NCBI GenBank assembly: GCA_029560585.1
Contig: JAKQKQ010000108.1
Coordinates: 1-35,683, forward strand
Direction of reading: 5' to 3'
Source of the DNA: Verrucomicrobiota bacterium
GTDB taxonomy: Bacteria > Verrucomicrobiota > Verrucomicrobiia > JADLBR01
Length of the DNA stretch: 35,683 nt
Shown: positions 1-6,884 of the stretch, in pieces
Position numbering within the stretch: position 1 is the first letter of the stretch
Layout of the letters: each line of letters starts with the position of its first letter
The notes under the pieces: generated by a model
The model's input: only the letters and a program-made list of their open reading frames with translations
Databases searched by the model: none
Told to the model about the DNA's origin: nothing
Position numbers and translations under genes: made by a program

Positions 1-147
1 CCCAACAATCAATGCCCATCTGATGATAGAGGGGACTTCCAATGGTGTGCGGCGCGCGACAATGCACGGCATCTCACAGAGATGCCCTACAAAATTTGTA
101 GGCCGCCTGTGCCAGGCGGCTCGGCTCAGAGGTTTTGAGACACGCTC
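1..147 (+). repeat. Family B triple-hairpin repeat, copy 1
   Basis: This 147-bp unit recurs at 8623-8769 with only three differences that I can count, and its last 105 bp recur inverted at 35537-35641 with no difference. It contains three back-to-back perfect hairpins: GGCATCTC/GAGATGCC (68-86), CTACAAA/TTTGTAG (87-101) and GCCGCCTG/CAGGCGGC (102-120). The motif GTTTTGAGACA follows at 132-142. It lies downstream of the minus-strand methyltransferase and starts at or before the window edge. No protein-coding role is likely. Confidence 0.9.
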
Positions 148-191
148 AGGCCGCGGGCCCTCCCGGCGGAATCGGACCACGTGCGCCTTCA
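148..191 (-). repeat. Fragment of composite intergenic repeat at a stop codon
   Basis: The segment CCCGGCGGAATCGG with CACGTGCGCC matches the distal part of the composite repeats at 8838-8868 and 14258-14290. The stretch AGGCCGCGGGCCCTC is the reverse complement of a module at 8572-8587. The TGA stop of the neighbouring methyltransferase (189-191) lies inside this repeat, at the same place as the stop of the methyltransferase at 8866. The GGACGCC hairpin of the other copies is missing here. Confidence 0.7.
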
Positions 192-797
192 GGCGGAATC
201 GTGGGCACTGCCCGCGATCACGACATAGTCCACAAAACCGCTCCGCCTCCGCGATGATCGCGCGATGCGAAATCGTGGGCCGATCAGTCTCCCGTACTCC
301 TCGGGCGACCGGATGAAGCCGCCCTTGTCAAAATGGTTCACGAAACGCCCGATGGGATTGGTCCATGGCGAATGGGTCTGCTCCATGATGAGCATGCGCC
401 CGCCCGGCTTGACCACGCGCCGCAACTCGTCCAAGACTGCCGCGGCCGTCGCGTCATCAAGATGGTGCAAGACCCCGACCACGAGGCCCCCGTCGAATGA
501 TCCCGCCGGGAAATCCGTGCTCGTGGCGTCCATCTGGTGAAACGTGTGGCCGGGGGCCCTCCGCCGAGCCCCGCCCACGTACACCGCATCGAGGTCGATC
601 CCCACATATCTGTCCGGATCGAATAGTCTCGCAAAGGTGGCCGTGCCGCATCCCACGTCGATCACCCGCCCGCACTCGGGCAGCCCCTCTCCGGCGATCA
701 CCTCGGCCTGCATCCGGAAATCCCCCTCCAGCCAGTTCCTCAGGCGGTCGTATATCGCCGTCCGGCCCGCACAGAAATCAACGAGTCGCCGCAGCAT
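189..797 (-). CDS. Class I SAM-dependent methyltransferase
   Basis: The protein has 202 residues and a Rossmann methyltransferase fold. Motif I is VIDVGCGTATF (about 45-55), the acidic loop GIDLD (66-70) would bind the ribose of S-adenosylmethionine, and motif IV is FDGGLVVGVLHHL (about 101-113). A basic C-terminal region follows. The ATG start lies 11 bp after the stop of the preceding family 2 glycosyltransferase, so the two are probably co-transcribed at the end of the polysaccharide operon. In this context it probably methylates a sugar or a lipid-linked intermediate, but the substrate cannot be read from the sequence. Its last codons and TGA overlap an intergenic repeat, so the C-terminus may have been altered by that insertion. 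Confidence 0.85.
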   Translation of the reverse strand: MLRRLVDFCAGRTAIYDRLRNWLEGDFRMQAEVIAGEGLPECGRVIDVGCGTATFARLFDPDRYVGIDLDAVYVGGARRRAPGHTFHQMDATSTDFPAGSFDGGLVVGVLHHLDDATAAAVLDELRRVVKPGGRMLIMEQTHSPWTNPIGRFVNHFDKGGFIRSPEEYGRLIGPRFRIARSSRRRSGFVDYVVIAGSAHDSA

Positions 798-808
798 ACC
801 CTATTGAA

Positions 809-1756
809 TCAGCCGACGCGACCCCGGACCGAGAACGTCGGTTTCCCCGCCACGCGAAAATACATTCGGCCCAGGTATTCGCCGATCATCCCGAGCGCAA
901 AGAGCTGCACGCCGGAGAATATGGAGATCGCCGAAGCGAGGAACGCGAATCCGGGCACCTCCCTGCCCTCAATCAGGAACCTCGCGAGCACGAAGACCAG
1001 CATGATCAGCCCCAGCGCGCACACCGCAAAACCGATCAGGCTGGCGATGCGCAGGGGCAGCACGCTGAAGCCGGTGAACATGTTCATCGCGTGATCAAAC
1101 AGCTTCAACAGCGTGTAGTTCGACCGCCCCCGCTCCCGGCTGCGGTGGTGCGTGGGCACAGCGCCAAACCGCCGGGTCGTCCAGGACAGCAAAACGTCGA
1201 TGGAAACATATGGCCCGTGGAATGCCGCCCAGCCATCCCGCAGATGGGAACGAAAGGCGCGGAAGGAGCTGACGCGCCTCGCGGCCCTTGCCCCCATGAA
1301 CTGCTGCAGGATCAGTTTCGTCAGGGCGGCGGCCGCGCTGCGCAACGGGTCGTGGGCCAGCGTCTCCGTGTATCCGTACACGACATCGAAGTCTTTTTCC
1401 AATTCCGCCAACAGGAGTGGAATCTCGTCGGCGCGGTGCTGGAGGTCGTCATCCATGGTGACGATCGTGTCGTGCCGGGCCTCCCGGATGCCGCAGAGCA
1501 GCGCGTTGTGCTGGCCGTAATTCATGGTCAGGTCGATGCCACGCACCCACGGCCACGCCGCGGCCAACTCACCGATCACCGCCCAGCTCCCGTCCCGGCT
1601 CCCATCGTTGACCAGCACCGCCTCAAATGGGCCGCCGATGGCCCGGAGCACGGGTTCCAATTCTCCGATCAGATCCCGCAACGTCGCCTCGGCATTATAG
1701 ACCGGCACGACCACACTGATGCCGCCGACGATCGGGGATGACGCTTCAGCATTCAT
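809..1756 (-). CDS. Family 2 glycosyltransferase, polyprenyl-phosphate type with two C-terminal TM helices
   Basis: The 315-residue protein begins with a GT-A domain: SVVVPVYNAEATL (about 14-26), VNDGSRDGSW (about 49-58) and the metal-binding DDDLQH (about 101-106). Two hydrophobic helices follow at about 235-257 and 268-292. This architecture is known from GtrB, ArnC and DPM1-like enzymes, which move a sugar from a nucleotide donor to undecaprenyl phosphate on the cytoplasmic face of the membrane. It is preceded by rfbA across a 93-bp gap filled by a family A hairpin. A donor cannot be assigned. It could feed the GT39-like membrane glycosyltransferase at 6885-8441, which would need a lipid-linked donor; that link is inferred. 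Confidence 0.88.
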   Translation of the reverse strand: MNAEASSPIVGGISVVVPVYNAEATLRDLIGELEPVLRAIGGPFEAVLVNDGSRDGSWAVIGELAAAWPWVRGIDLTMNYGQHNALLCGIREARHDTIVTMDDDLQHRADEIPLLLAELEKDFDVVYGYTETLAHDPLRSAAAALTKLILQQFMGARAARRVSSFRAFRSHLRDGWAAFHGPYVSIDVLLSWTTRRFGAVPTHHRSRERGRSNYTLLKLFDHAMNMFTGFSVLPLRIASLIGFAVCALGLIMLVFVLARFLIEGREVPGFAFLASAISIFSGVQLFALGMIGEYLGRMYFRVAGKPTFSVRGRVG

Positions 1757-1772
1757 GGCGCACGGGGATTCT

Positions 1773-1850
1773 AACCACAGAGGGCACGGAGGACACGAAG
1801 AGTTTCAGCCGATGGGAATTTCCTTCGTGATCTTCGTGTCCTTCGTGGTT
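1773..1850. repeat. Family A hairpin repeat, 9-bp period
   Basis: The arms AACCACAGAGGGCACGGAGG... (1773-1802) and CCTTCGTGATCTTCGTGTCC... (1822-1850) are imperfect inverted repeats around a 19-nt loop. The right arm is CTTCGTG repeated three times with a 9-bp period and ends in GTGGTT. It fills the gap between rfbA and the next glycosyltransferase. The TGA stop of rfbA (1850-1852) overlaps the outer end of the right arm. Confidence 0.88.
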
Positions 1851-2743
1851 CAAGTCTTCTCCGCGATCTCGGGGGCGATGCGCCGGAGGTAGTCCGCGTA
1901 CTCGGTCTTGCCCAGTTTGTCGGCCCGCCGCAGAAGCGCCTCGGACCCGATCCACCCCTGGCGGGCGGCGATCTCCTCAAGGCATGCGATCTTGAGACCC
2001 TGCCTCTGCTGGATGGCCTGCACGAACTGGCTGGCCTGGAGCAACGCGTCGTGGCTCCCCGTGTCCAACCACGCCGTGCCGCGCCCGAGCTGCCGCACGA
2101 ACAGCCTGCCCGCATCCATGTACGCCCGGTTGAGGTCGGTGATCTCAAGTTCGCCCCTGGCCGATGGCACCAGCGCCCGGGCGCGCGCCACCACGGCCGC
2201 GTCATAGAAATACAGGCCCGGCACGGCGAAGTGCGACCGGGGCCGCTCCGGCTTCTCCTCGAGCGACGTCGCCCGCCCATCGCGCCCGAACTCCACGACC
2301 CCGTAGGCTTGGGGATCGTTGACGTGGTAGGCGAAAATCGTCGCGCCCTCGATCCGTTCCGATGCCTCGCGCACGATCTGCGAGAACTCGTAACCAAAAA
2401 ACAGATTGTCGCCGAGCACCAGCGCCGCGGGCCCACCGCCCAGGAAATCGTCGCCGATGAGGAACGCGTCGGCCAGGCCCCGCGGCTCGGCCTGCTCCCG
2501 GTATTCGATCCGGATCCCAATTTCCTCGCCCCCGCCAAGCAGCTCCCGGAACCGGGGCAGATCGCGCGGCGTCGATATCACGAGCACCTCCCGGATGCCC
2601 GCGAGCATCAGCACCGACAGGGGGTAATAGACCATCGGCTTGTCGTACACCGGCAGAAGCTGCTTGCACACCGCCCGCGTCAGCGGCAGCAGCCGCGTCC
2701 CGTGGCCCCCCGCCAATATAATGCCTCTGCGATTATTCACCAC
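1850..2743 (-). CDS. rfbA: Glucose-1-phosphate thymidylyltransferase RfbA
   Basis: RfbA makes dTDP-glucose from dTTP and glucose-1-phosphate, the first step towards dTDP-6-deoxysugars such as rhamnose. The 297-residue length is normal for the family. It shows the nucleotide-binding GGHGTRLLPLT (12-22, usually GGSGTRLxPLT), KQLLPVYDKPM (27-37) and LGDNLFFG (about 109-116). The start appears to be GTG at 2743, preceded by GGAG with a 7-nt spacer. Both the ribosome site and the start codon lie inside the left arm of the family A repeat that borders the GxxExxY gene. RfbB is encoded three genes upstream in the same operon, but RfbC and RfbD were not found in this window. Confidence 0.95.
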   Translation of the reverse strand: MVNNRRGIILAGGHGTRLLPLTRAVCKQLLPVYDKPMVYYPLSVLMLAGIREVLVISTPRDLPRFRELLGGGEEIGIRIEYREQAEPRGLADAFLIGDDFLGGGPAALVLGDNLFFGYEFSQIVREASERIEGATIFAYHVNDPQAYGVVEFGRDGRATSLEEKPERPRSHFAVPGLYFYDAAVVARARALVPSARGELEITDLNRAYMDAGRLFVRQLGRGTAWLDTGSHDALLQASQFVQAIQQRQGLKIACLEEIAARQGWIGSEALLRRADKLGKTEYADYLRRIAPEIAEKT

Positions 2744-2770
2744 GGATGAACTCCGATTAACACAGATTGG
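2738..2770. repeat. Family A repeat arm, left border of the GxxExxY unit
   Basis: The arm starts CACCACGGATGAACTCCGAT and continues to CACAGATTGG. It is the inverted partner of the arm at 3236-3265, matching at 24 of 29 positions by my alignment. The same kind of arms close a hairpin with only a 22-nt loop at 11476-11555. Here the space between the arms holds a gene. Confidence 0.8.
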
Positions 2771-2832
2771 TTTCTGATTCCAATGCCCGGATTTTTGGTG
2801 GCCATAACGTGCGCGTCGCCTACTCCTCTGTC

Positions 2833-3216
2833 ATGGATAGGGAATATCAGAGATTAATGTTGGCGGAGTATACGGGCGCAATCATCGGGTCTGCCATGGA
2901 AGTCCTGAACCATCTCGGGAATGGGCTGGCCGAAAAACCCTATGAGAATGCGCTCGTTGTTGAATTTGGGCTCAGGGACATTGCCGTCGATCAGCAGCCC
3001 CGTTTTGATGTTCAATACAAGGGACGGCTCGTGGGTGAGTTCATTCCGGACTTGATTGCGTTCGGGCGAATCGTTGTGGACACAAAGGTCATTGAGCGAA
3101 TCACGGATCAGGAACTAGGCCAGATGATGAACTATCTCCGCATCACACAACTCAATCTTGGTGTGATTCTAAACTTCAAACGCCCTCGTCTGGAGTGGAA
3201 GCGGGTCGTGCTATAG
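2833..3216 (+). CDS. GxxExxY family protein (PD-(D/E)XK nuclease-like fold)
   Basis: From the ATG at 2833 the product has 127 residues, normal for the family. It carries the defining motif as GLAEKPY (31-37), with D73 and D83-T-K85 in the region that matches the core of PD-(D/E)XK nucleases, then QMMNYLR (97-103) and the typical ending VILNFKRPRLEWKRVVL. The usual ExK is DTK here, so activity is uncertain. The frame stays open back to a TTG at 2767, but that part lacks family similarity. The gene lies opposite to the operon around it, has visibly lower GC (about 52% in one 60-base line I counted) and is bracketed by inverted family A repeat arms. This suggests an inserted, possibly mobile unit. 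No biochemical role is established to my knowledge. Confidence 0.85.
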   Translation: MDREYQRLMLAEYTGAIIGSAMEVLNHLGNGLAEKPYENALVVEFGLRDIAVDQQPRFDVQYKGRLVGEFIPDLIAFGRIVVDTKVIERITDQELGQMMNYLRITQLNLGVILNFKRPRLEWKRVVL

Positions 3217-3235
3217 ACCGCGATCCCTCCCGGAT

Positions 3236-3281
3236 ATCCGTGTCCATCCGCGTTCATCCGTGGTTGAAGCAATCCGTGGTT
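3236..3281. repeat. Family A repeat arm, right border of the GxxExxY unit
   Basis: Three 10-bp units ATCCGTGTCC, ATCCGCGTTC and ATCCGTGGTT (3236-3265) are followed by a short extra AATCCGTGGTT (3271-3281). The last base abuts the TGA stop of the minus-strand permease gene (3282-3284). It pairs in inverted orientation with 2738-2770. Confidence 0.8.
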
Positions 3282-4169
3282 TCAGATGACGTCGGCGAAG
3301 GTGCGCTCGGTCCTGCGGAAATACCAGATGCCGAGCCATAGCAGGATGGCGACGAGCGCCAGGGACACCGAGAAACCGGGCCAGTAGATCGTGGATTCGC
3401 CGCCGAGGATCGCCCAGCGAAAACCGTCGATCACGCCCACCATCGGGTTGAGCGAATACAGCATGAAGGCCGTCTCGCCAAACCGCTCGCCGAACTTCTC
3501 GCGGATCAGCGAACTGCTGAAGCCCACCGGCGAGACGTACAGCCCGAACTGCACGATGAAGGGGATCACGTACCGGAAGTCACGGTACTTCACATTGAGC
3601 GCGGTGATCAGCAACCCGGGGCCCATAGCCGCGAAAAACGCGACCACCACGAACAGCGGCAATGTCAGCATCGCCCACCCCGGCGGGAACCGGTAGAAGA
3701 TCATCAGCGCCACCATCATCCCGAACGAGACCAGAAAATCCACAAAACCGGTGATCACGGCGCTGGCCGGGACGATCATCCGCGGAAAGTAGATCTTCGA
3801 TATCAGGTTCGCGTTGTTGACCAGGCTCATGCTCGCGTTCGACAGGGAGTTCGCGAAAAAGTACCAGGGCAGCATGCCCGCAAAGACCATGATCGCGTAG
3901 GGCGCATTGCCCTCCGATGGCAGCCCGGCCACCTTGCCGAAGACGACGGTCATGATGACCATCGACAGCAGCGGCTGGAGAATGGCCCACGCCACTCCGA
4001 TGACCGTCTGCTTGTACCGGACCGCGATGTCGCGCCACGAGAGAACCGCAAACAGTTCCCGGAAACGCCACAGGTCGCGCCAATACTGTCGCTCGGTCTT
4101 GCCGGCCTCGATGACGATCTCGTCCACGTGGGCCGCGGCTGCCGCAGGTGTCGTTGCTGACGCTTCCAT
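3282..4169 (-). CDS. ABC-2 type polysaccharide export permease (Wzm-like)
   Basis: The 295-residue membrane protein has the order of the Wzm/KpsM/TagG family. An amphipathic N-terminus with WRDLWRFRELFAVLSWRDIAVRYKQ leads to the first helix; about six hydrophobic segments follow, with SKIYFPRMIVP (about 124-134) and NVKYRDFRYV (about 193-202) as the cytoplasmic coupling loops. With an ATPase it would export a lipid-linked polysaccharide across the inner membrane. The ATG is preceded by GAGG with a 4-nt spacer. No Wzt-type ATPase was found in the window. The place downstream where it often sits is occupied by the GxxExxY unit, so the partner must be elsewhere or was displaced. Confidence 0.92.
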   Translation of the reverse strand: MEASATTPAAAAAHVDEIVIEAGKTERQYWRDLWRFRELFAVLSWRDIAVRYKQTVIGVAWAILQPLLSMVIMTVVFGKVAGLPSEGNAPYAIMVFAGMLPWYFFANSLSNASMSLVNNANLISKIYFPRMIVPASAVITGFVDFLVSFGMMVALMIFYRFPPGWAMLTLPLFVVVAFFAAMGPGLLITALNVKYRDFRYVIPFIVQFGLYVSPVGFSSSLIREKFGERFGETAFMLYSLNPMVGVIDGFRWAILGGESTIYWPGFSVSLALVAILLWLGIWYFRRTERTFADVI

Positions 4170-4230
4170 GCTACCTCACCTCAAATCATGACGATGGCGC
4201 CGCCGCCTTGCCTGTGCCGGACCAACGGCC

Positions 4231-4309
4231 AAAGCGGCGCGTTTGCGCGCCGCACTCCAAAAATTCCTGGCTCTCGCGCCTTGGAGTGCGGCGGCAAGGC
4301 CGCCGCTTT
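4231..4309. repeat. Family D nested hairpin repeat
   Basis: The left half AAAGCGGCGCG-TTTG-CGCGCCGC is itself a hairpin and continues into ACTCCAA (4231-4260). The right half TTGGAGTGCGGCGG-CAAGG-CCGCCGC continues to TTT (4281-4309) and is its inverted partner. The result is a hairpin of hairpins. A related, more degraded unit lies at 29010-29148. Confidence 0.8.
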
Positions 4310-4313
4310 CCGC

Positions 4314-4333
4314 GGACGGCGGAGCCGGCGTCC
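4314..4333 (-). repeat. Family C GGACGCC hairpin (variant)
   Basis: GGACGGCG/CGGCGTCC around GAGC is a one-mismatch version of the hairpin at 8817, 14239, 29782 and 35468. It is followed on the plus strand by CTCCC as in those copies. Read from the upstream minus-strand glycosyltransferase gene, it has the same orientation as every other copy. The motif GTTTTGAGACA of family B lies nearby at 4379-4389. Confidence 0.65.
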
Positions 4334-4430
4334 CTCCCAAGTGATACTGAGACGCCAGCGTGGAGGCGATGATCTGGCGTTTTGAGACAGGCTCCGGCTT
4401 CGGCATTCGATGACCTTCTTCAACGGCCGA

Positions 4431-5633
4431 CTAGCTCCCTCGGTGGCCTCGCGCGGAATCGGCGATCGCACCGTAGAGGCGCTCTCGCGCCGGGTGGAGA
4501 TCGAACTGCGCGGATGCGGCGCGCGCGGCATCCGCCATCCGGCGGCGCACATCCGCGTCGGCGGCCAACGCATCCACGGCGCGCCGAGCGGCCGCGGGAT
4601 CTTCCGAATCAATGAGCATCGCCGCCTCGCGGTTTTCGCGCGCCCATCGTGCGGCCGATGAATAGGGCGGCGCCCAGACGATGATCGGTAATCCCGCCGC
4701 AGAATAATCCGCCAGCTTGCTTGGAAAATTATAGGCGATGCTGTCGTGGTGGCCCGGCTCGAAGGTTTCCGCGACGAGGAGGGCATCCGCCCGGTCGCGC
4801 AGCGCGGCGACGATGCCATCGGAGGGCACATAGCCGTGGTCATCTATGTTGCCTGCGCGGATCTGGCATCCCACTTTCTTGGCCAAGGCGCACACGGCCG
4901 CCATCCCGCCGGGCACCATGAGGCTCAGCCGATGGCCGCCGCTGGCGATCGCTTCGGCGAACTCCAGCAACAGTTTACCGCGTCCACCGGTTGGGACGGT
5001 GCCCGCATAAGCGATCGTCAGTCGGTCCGGGGCCGCGATGGGACCCGGCTGCGGCGGCCGGGAATCGTCCCGCACGGGCAGCAGCACGCGTCCCCCCACC
5101 CCCCAACGTTCCCGATAGTATTCCTCCATGGACGGACTGATGCACCACCGTTCGGCGGCCTGTGCGTAAAGCCGCCCAAATCTGCGCCCCGCATGGACCG
5201 CGAACCAGGCCGGTAGACGGGAGAAAGCGAGCCAATCGTCATGCAATATCACATGGAGCGGGAGACCGCGCCGCCGCGCGAACGCCGCCGCCGAAAAACA
5301 ACCGAATTCCTGCGCCACGGTTAAGACAACCTCGGGCTCGAACCCGGCCATGGCGCGGGCGATCCACGATGCTCGCATCGGCATGACCAGCGCCAGCCAG
5401 ATTCCCTGAACGCGCACGAGGCGCGAACGGCGCCAGCGGGCGGAGCCACTGTCGAACGACACGTGCCGCACGCCGGGAAGCCTGCCGCCCAGCCGTTGAC
5501 CAAGCCCCAGCGTCCCCTCGCAGATGCAGAGCCGGTCGGCCGGATATCCGCCCAGCAACCGATAGAGCTGCAGCGACCCGGCCACGGTGCCGGTCACAAG
5601 AACATCCGTGACCACCAAGAGGCGCGGAAACAT
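4431..5633 (-). CDS. GT-B fold glycosyltransferase (group 1-like)
   Basis: The product is about 400 residues with two Rossmann-like halves. The N-terminal half has LLVVTDVLVTGTVAGS and a central HDDWLAF; the C-terminal half has LTIAYAGTVPTGGRGKLL (about 214-231), then a donor-site region with DALLVAETFEPG and YNFPSKLADYSAAGLPII, where E and the K-x-x-x-Y pattern resemble group 1 enzymes. It probably adds a sugar to a lipid-linked glycan in the cytoplasm. I chose ATG at 5633, preceded by AGGGG with a 4-nt spacer; a GTG at 5645 is also possible. Gaps on both sides contain hairpin repeats. Donor and acceptor are unknown. Confidence 0.82.
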   Translation of the reverse strand: MFPRLLVVTDVLVTGTVAGSLQLYRLLGGYPADRLCICEGTLGLGQRLGGRLPGVRHVSFDSGSARWRRSRLVRVQGIWLALVMPMRASWIARAMAGFEPEVVLTVAQEFGCFSAAAFARRRGLPLHVILHDDWLAFSRLPAWFAVHAGRRFGRLYAQAAERWCISPSMEEYYRERWGVGGRVLLPVRDDSRPPQPGPIAAPDRLTIAYAGTVPTGGRGKLLLEFAEAIASGGHRLSLMVPGGMAAVCALAKKVGCQIRAGNIDDHGYVPSDGIVAALRDRADALLVAETFEPGHHDSIAYNFPSKLADYSAAGLPIIVWAPPYSSAARWARENREAAMLIDSEDPAAARRAVDALAADADVRRRMADAARAASAQFDLHPARERLYGAIADSARGHRGS

Positions 5634-5662
5634 CGGACCCCTCACTCACGAACCGGACAATC

Positions 5663-5777
5663 AACCACGAAGAACACGAAGGCCACGAAGATCGGCACCC
5701 GCTACGCATTCGTGTTCATCCGTGTCCATTCGTGGTTCTTTCCCACACCCTCCGTGCGCTTCGTGCCCTTCGTGGTT
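5663..5777. repeat. Family A hairpin repeat, chimeric 9-bp/10-bp arms
   Basis: The left arm (5663-5692) has CACGAAG units at a 9-bp period. The right arm (5708-5737) has the 10-bp type, ATTCGTGTTC, ATCCGTGTCC, ATTCGTGGTT, after a 15-nt loop. A further right arm of the 9-bp type follows at 5750-5777. The unit occupies nearly the whole gap between rfbB and the glycosyltransferase gene, and its end is 7 bp from the rfbB stop. Confidence 0.85.
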
Positions 5778-5784
5778 CCATGGT

Positions 5785-6858
5785 TCAATCGGCCGGGCGC
5801 AGCCCAAGCCTCTCGCGGTTGTATCGCCCGCGGGTCACCGCGTCGCACCAATCGTGGTTGGCGAGGTACCAGTCCACGGTTCTCTCCAGGCCCGAATCCA
5901 GCGTCTCGCTTGGCCGCCAGCACAATTCGCGCTCGGCCTTGGCGCAATTGATCGCATATCGGCGGTCGTGGCCCGGACGATCCGCGACAAATGCCTTCAG
6001 GGCAAAGTGGCTTCCGCCCTGCGGCCTCGGCCGCTTCCGGTCGAGTATGGTGCAGAGGGCGTCCACGAGATCCAGGTTCGTCCGCTCACATCGGCCGCCG
6101 AAGTTGTAGGACTCGCCCGGCGCGCCGCGCGCGAGCGCCATCCGCAGCCCCCGGCAGTGATCGGCGACGTAGAGCCAGTCCCGCACGTTGCCGCCGTCCC
6201 CGTAGATGGGAAGGGGTTTCCCCTCGATGGCGTTCAGGATCATGAGCGGGATCAGTTTCTCGGGAAACTGAAACGGGCCGTAGTTGTTCGAGCAGTTCGT
6301 GGTGACCACCGGCAGCCCGTAGGTGTGATGGTACGCCCGCGCGATGTGGTCCGAGGATGCCTTCGATGCCGCGTAAGGGCTGTTGGGCGCGTAGGGGGTC
6401 GATTCCGCAAAGGCGGGATCTCGCGGCCCGAGCGATCCGTAAACCTCGTCGGTCGAAACGTGGAGGAAGCGAAAATCCCGTTGGTCCACCGGCGGCAGAT
6501 CGCGCCAGTATCGCCGCGCCTCGTCCAGCAACCGCAGCGTTCCGACCACATTGGTCTCGACGAATGGCTCGGGCGAATCGATGGAGCGATCGACGTGCGT
6601 TTCGGCGGCAAAGTTCACCACGTGCGTGATCCGGTGCTCGCGCAGGATGCCGGCCACCAGCGCGCGTTCGCCGATGTCGCCCCGGACAAACACGTATCGC
6701 GGGTCGGCGGCAACGGCCGCGAGGTTGGCCGGATTGCCGGCGTACGTGAGCTTGTCGAGGTTCACCAGGCGCTCGGGCGCGCCGTCGCCGTCGCCCAGAA
6801 CGCCCAGGACGAAATTCGTCCCGATGAAGCCGCAACCACCCGTGACGAGGACTCTCAC
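5785..6858 (-). CDS. rfbB: dTDP-glucose 4,6-dehydratase RfbB
   Basis: RfbB converts dTDP-glucose to dTDP-4-keto-6-deoxyglucose, using a bound NAD. It is a 357-residue extended short-chain dehydrogenase with GGCGFIG (7-13), the catalytic STDEVYG (135-141, Asp137-Glu138), YxxxK as Y162-K166, and NCSNNYGPFQFPEKLIP and GDGGNVRDWLYV typical of RfbB. The start appears to be GTG. It follows the membrane glycosyltransferase by 26 bp. RfbA is in the same operon but separated by two genes, whereas most organisms keep rfbA and rfbB adjacent. RfbC and RfbD are absent from the window, so the end product could be rhamnose or another 6-deoxysugar. Confidence 0.96.
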   Translation of the reverse strand: MRVLVTGGCGFIGTNFVLGVLGDGDGAPERLVNLDKLTYAGNPANLAAVAADPRYVFVRGDIGERALVAGILREHRITHVVNFAAETHVDRSIDSPEPFVETNVVGTLRLLDEARRYWRDLPPVDQRDFRFLHVSTDEVYGSLGPRDPAFAESTPYAPNSPYAASKASSDHIARAYHHTYGLPVVTTNCSNNYGPFQFPEKLIPLMILNAIEGKPLPIYGDGGNVRDWLYVADHCRGLRMALARGAPGESYNFGGRCERTNLDLVDALCTILDRKRPRPQGGSHFALKAFVADRPGHDRRYAINCAKAERELCWRPSETLDSGLERTVDWYLANHDWCDAVTRGRYNRERLGLRPAD

Positions 6859-6884
6859 AAAACCGACCGATGGGCATGCGCCGA

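Noticed and set aside
23-316. Three small ORFs sharing MHGISQRCPTKFVGRL (here, 8645-8965 and 35311-35637)
   Set aside because: They translate the family B repeat. The sequence is explained by hairpins and recent copying, there is no ribosome site, and the frame continues into unrelated sequence.
497-1741. Plus-strand open frame of 414 codons
   Set aside because: It is antisense to a well-supported family 2 glycosyltransferase and has Arg/Pro-rich content without motifs.
1746-1955. Small ORF whose translation contains LNHEGHEDHEG
   Set aside because: The peptide is the reading of the 9-bp repeat arm; it has no ribosome site and overlaps the end of rfbA on the same strand.
5663-5777. Possible CRISPR array from regularly spaced CACGAAG/ATCCGTG units
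   Set aside because: Units are 9-10 bp without unique spacers and form inverted arms, not direct repeats with spacers.
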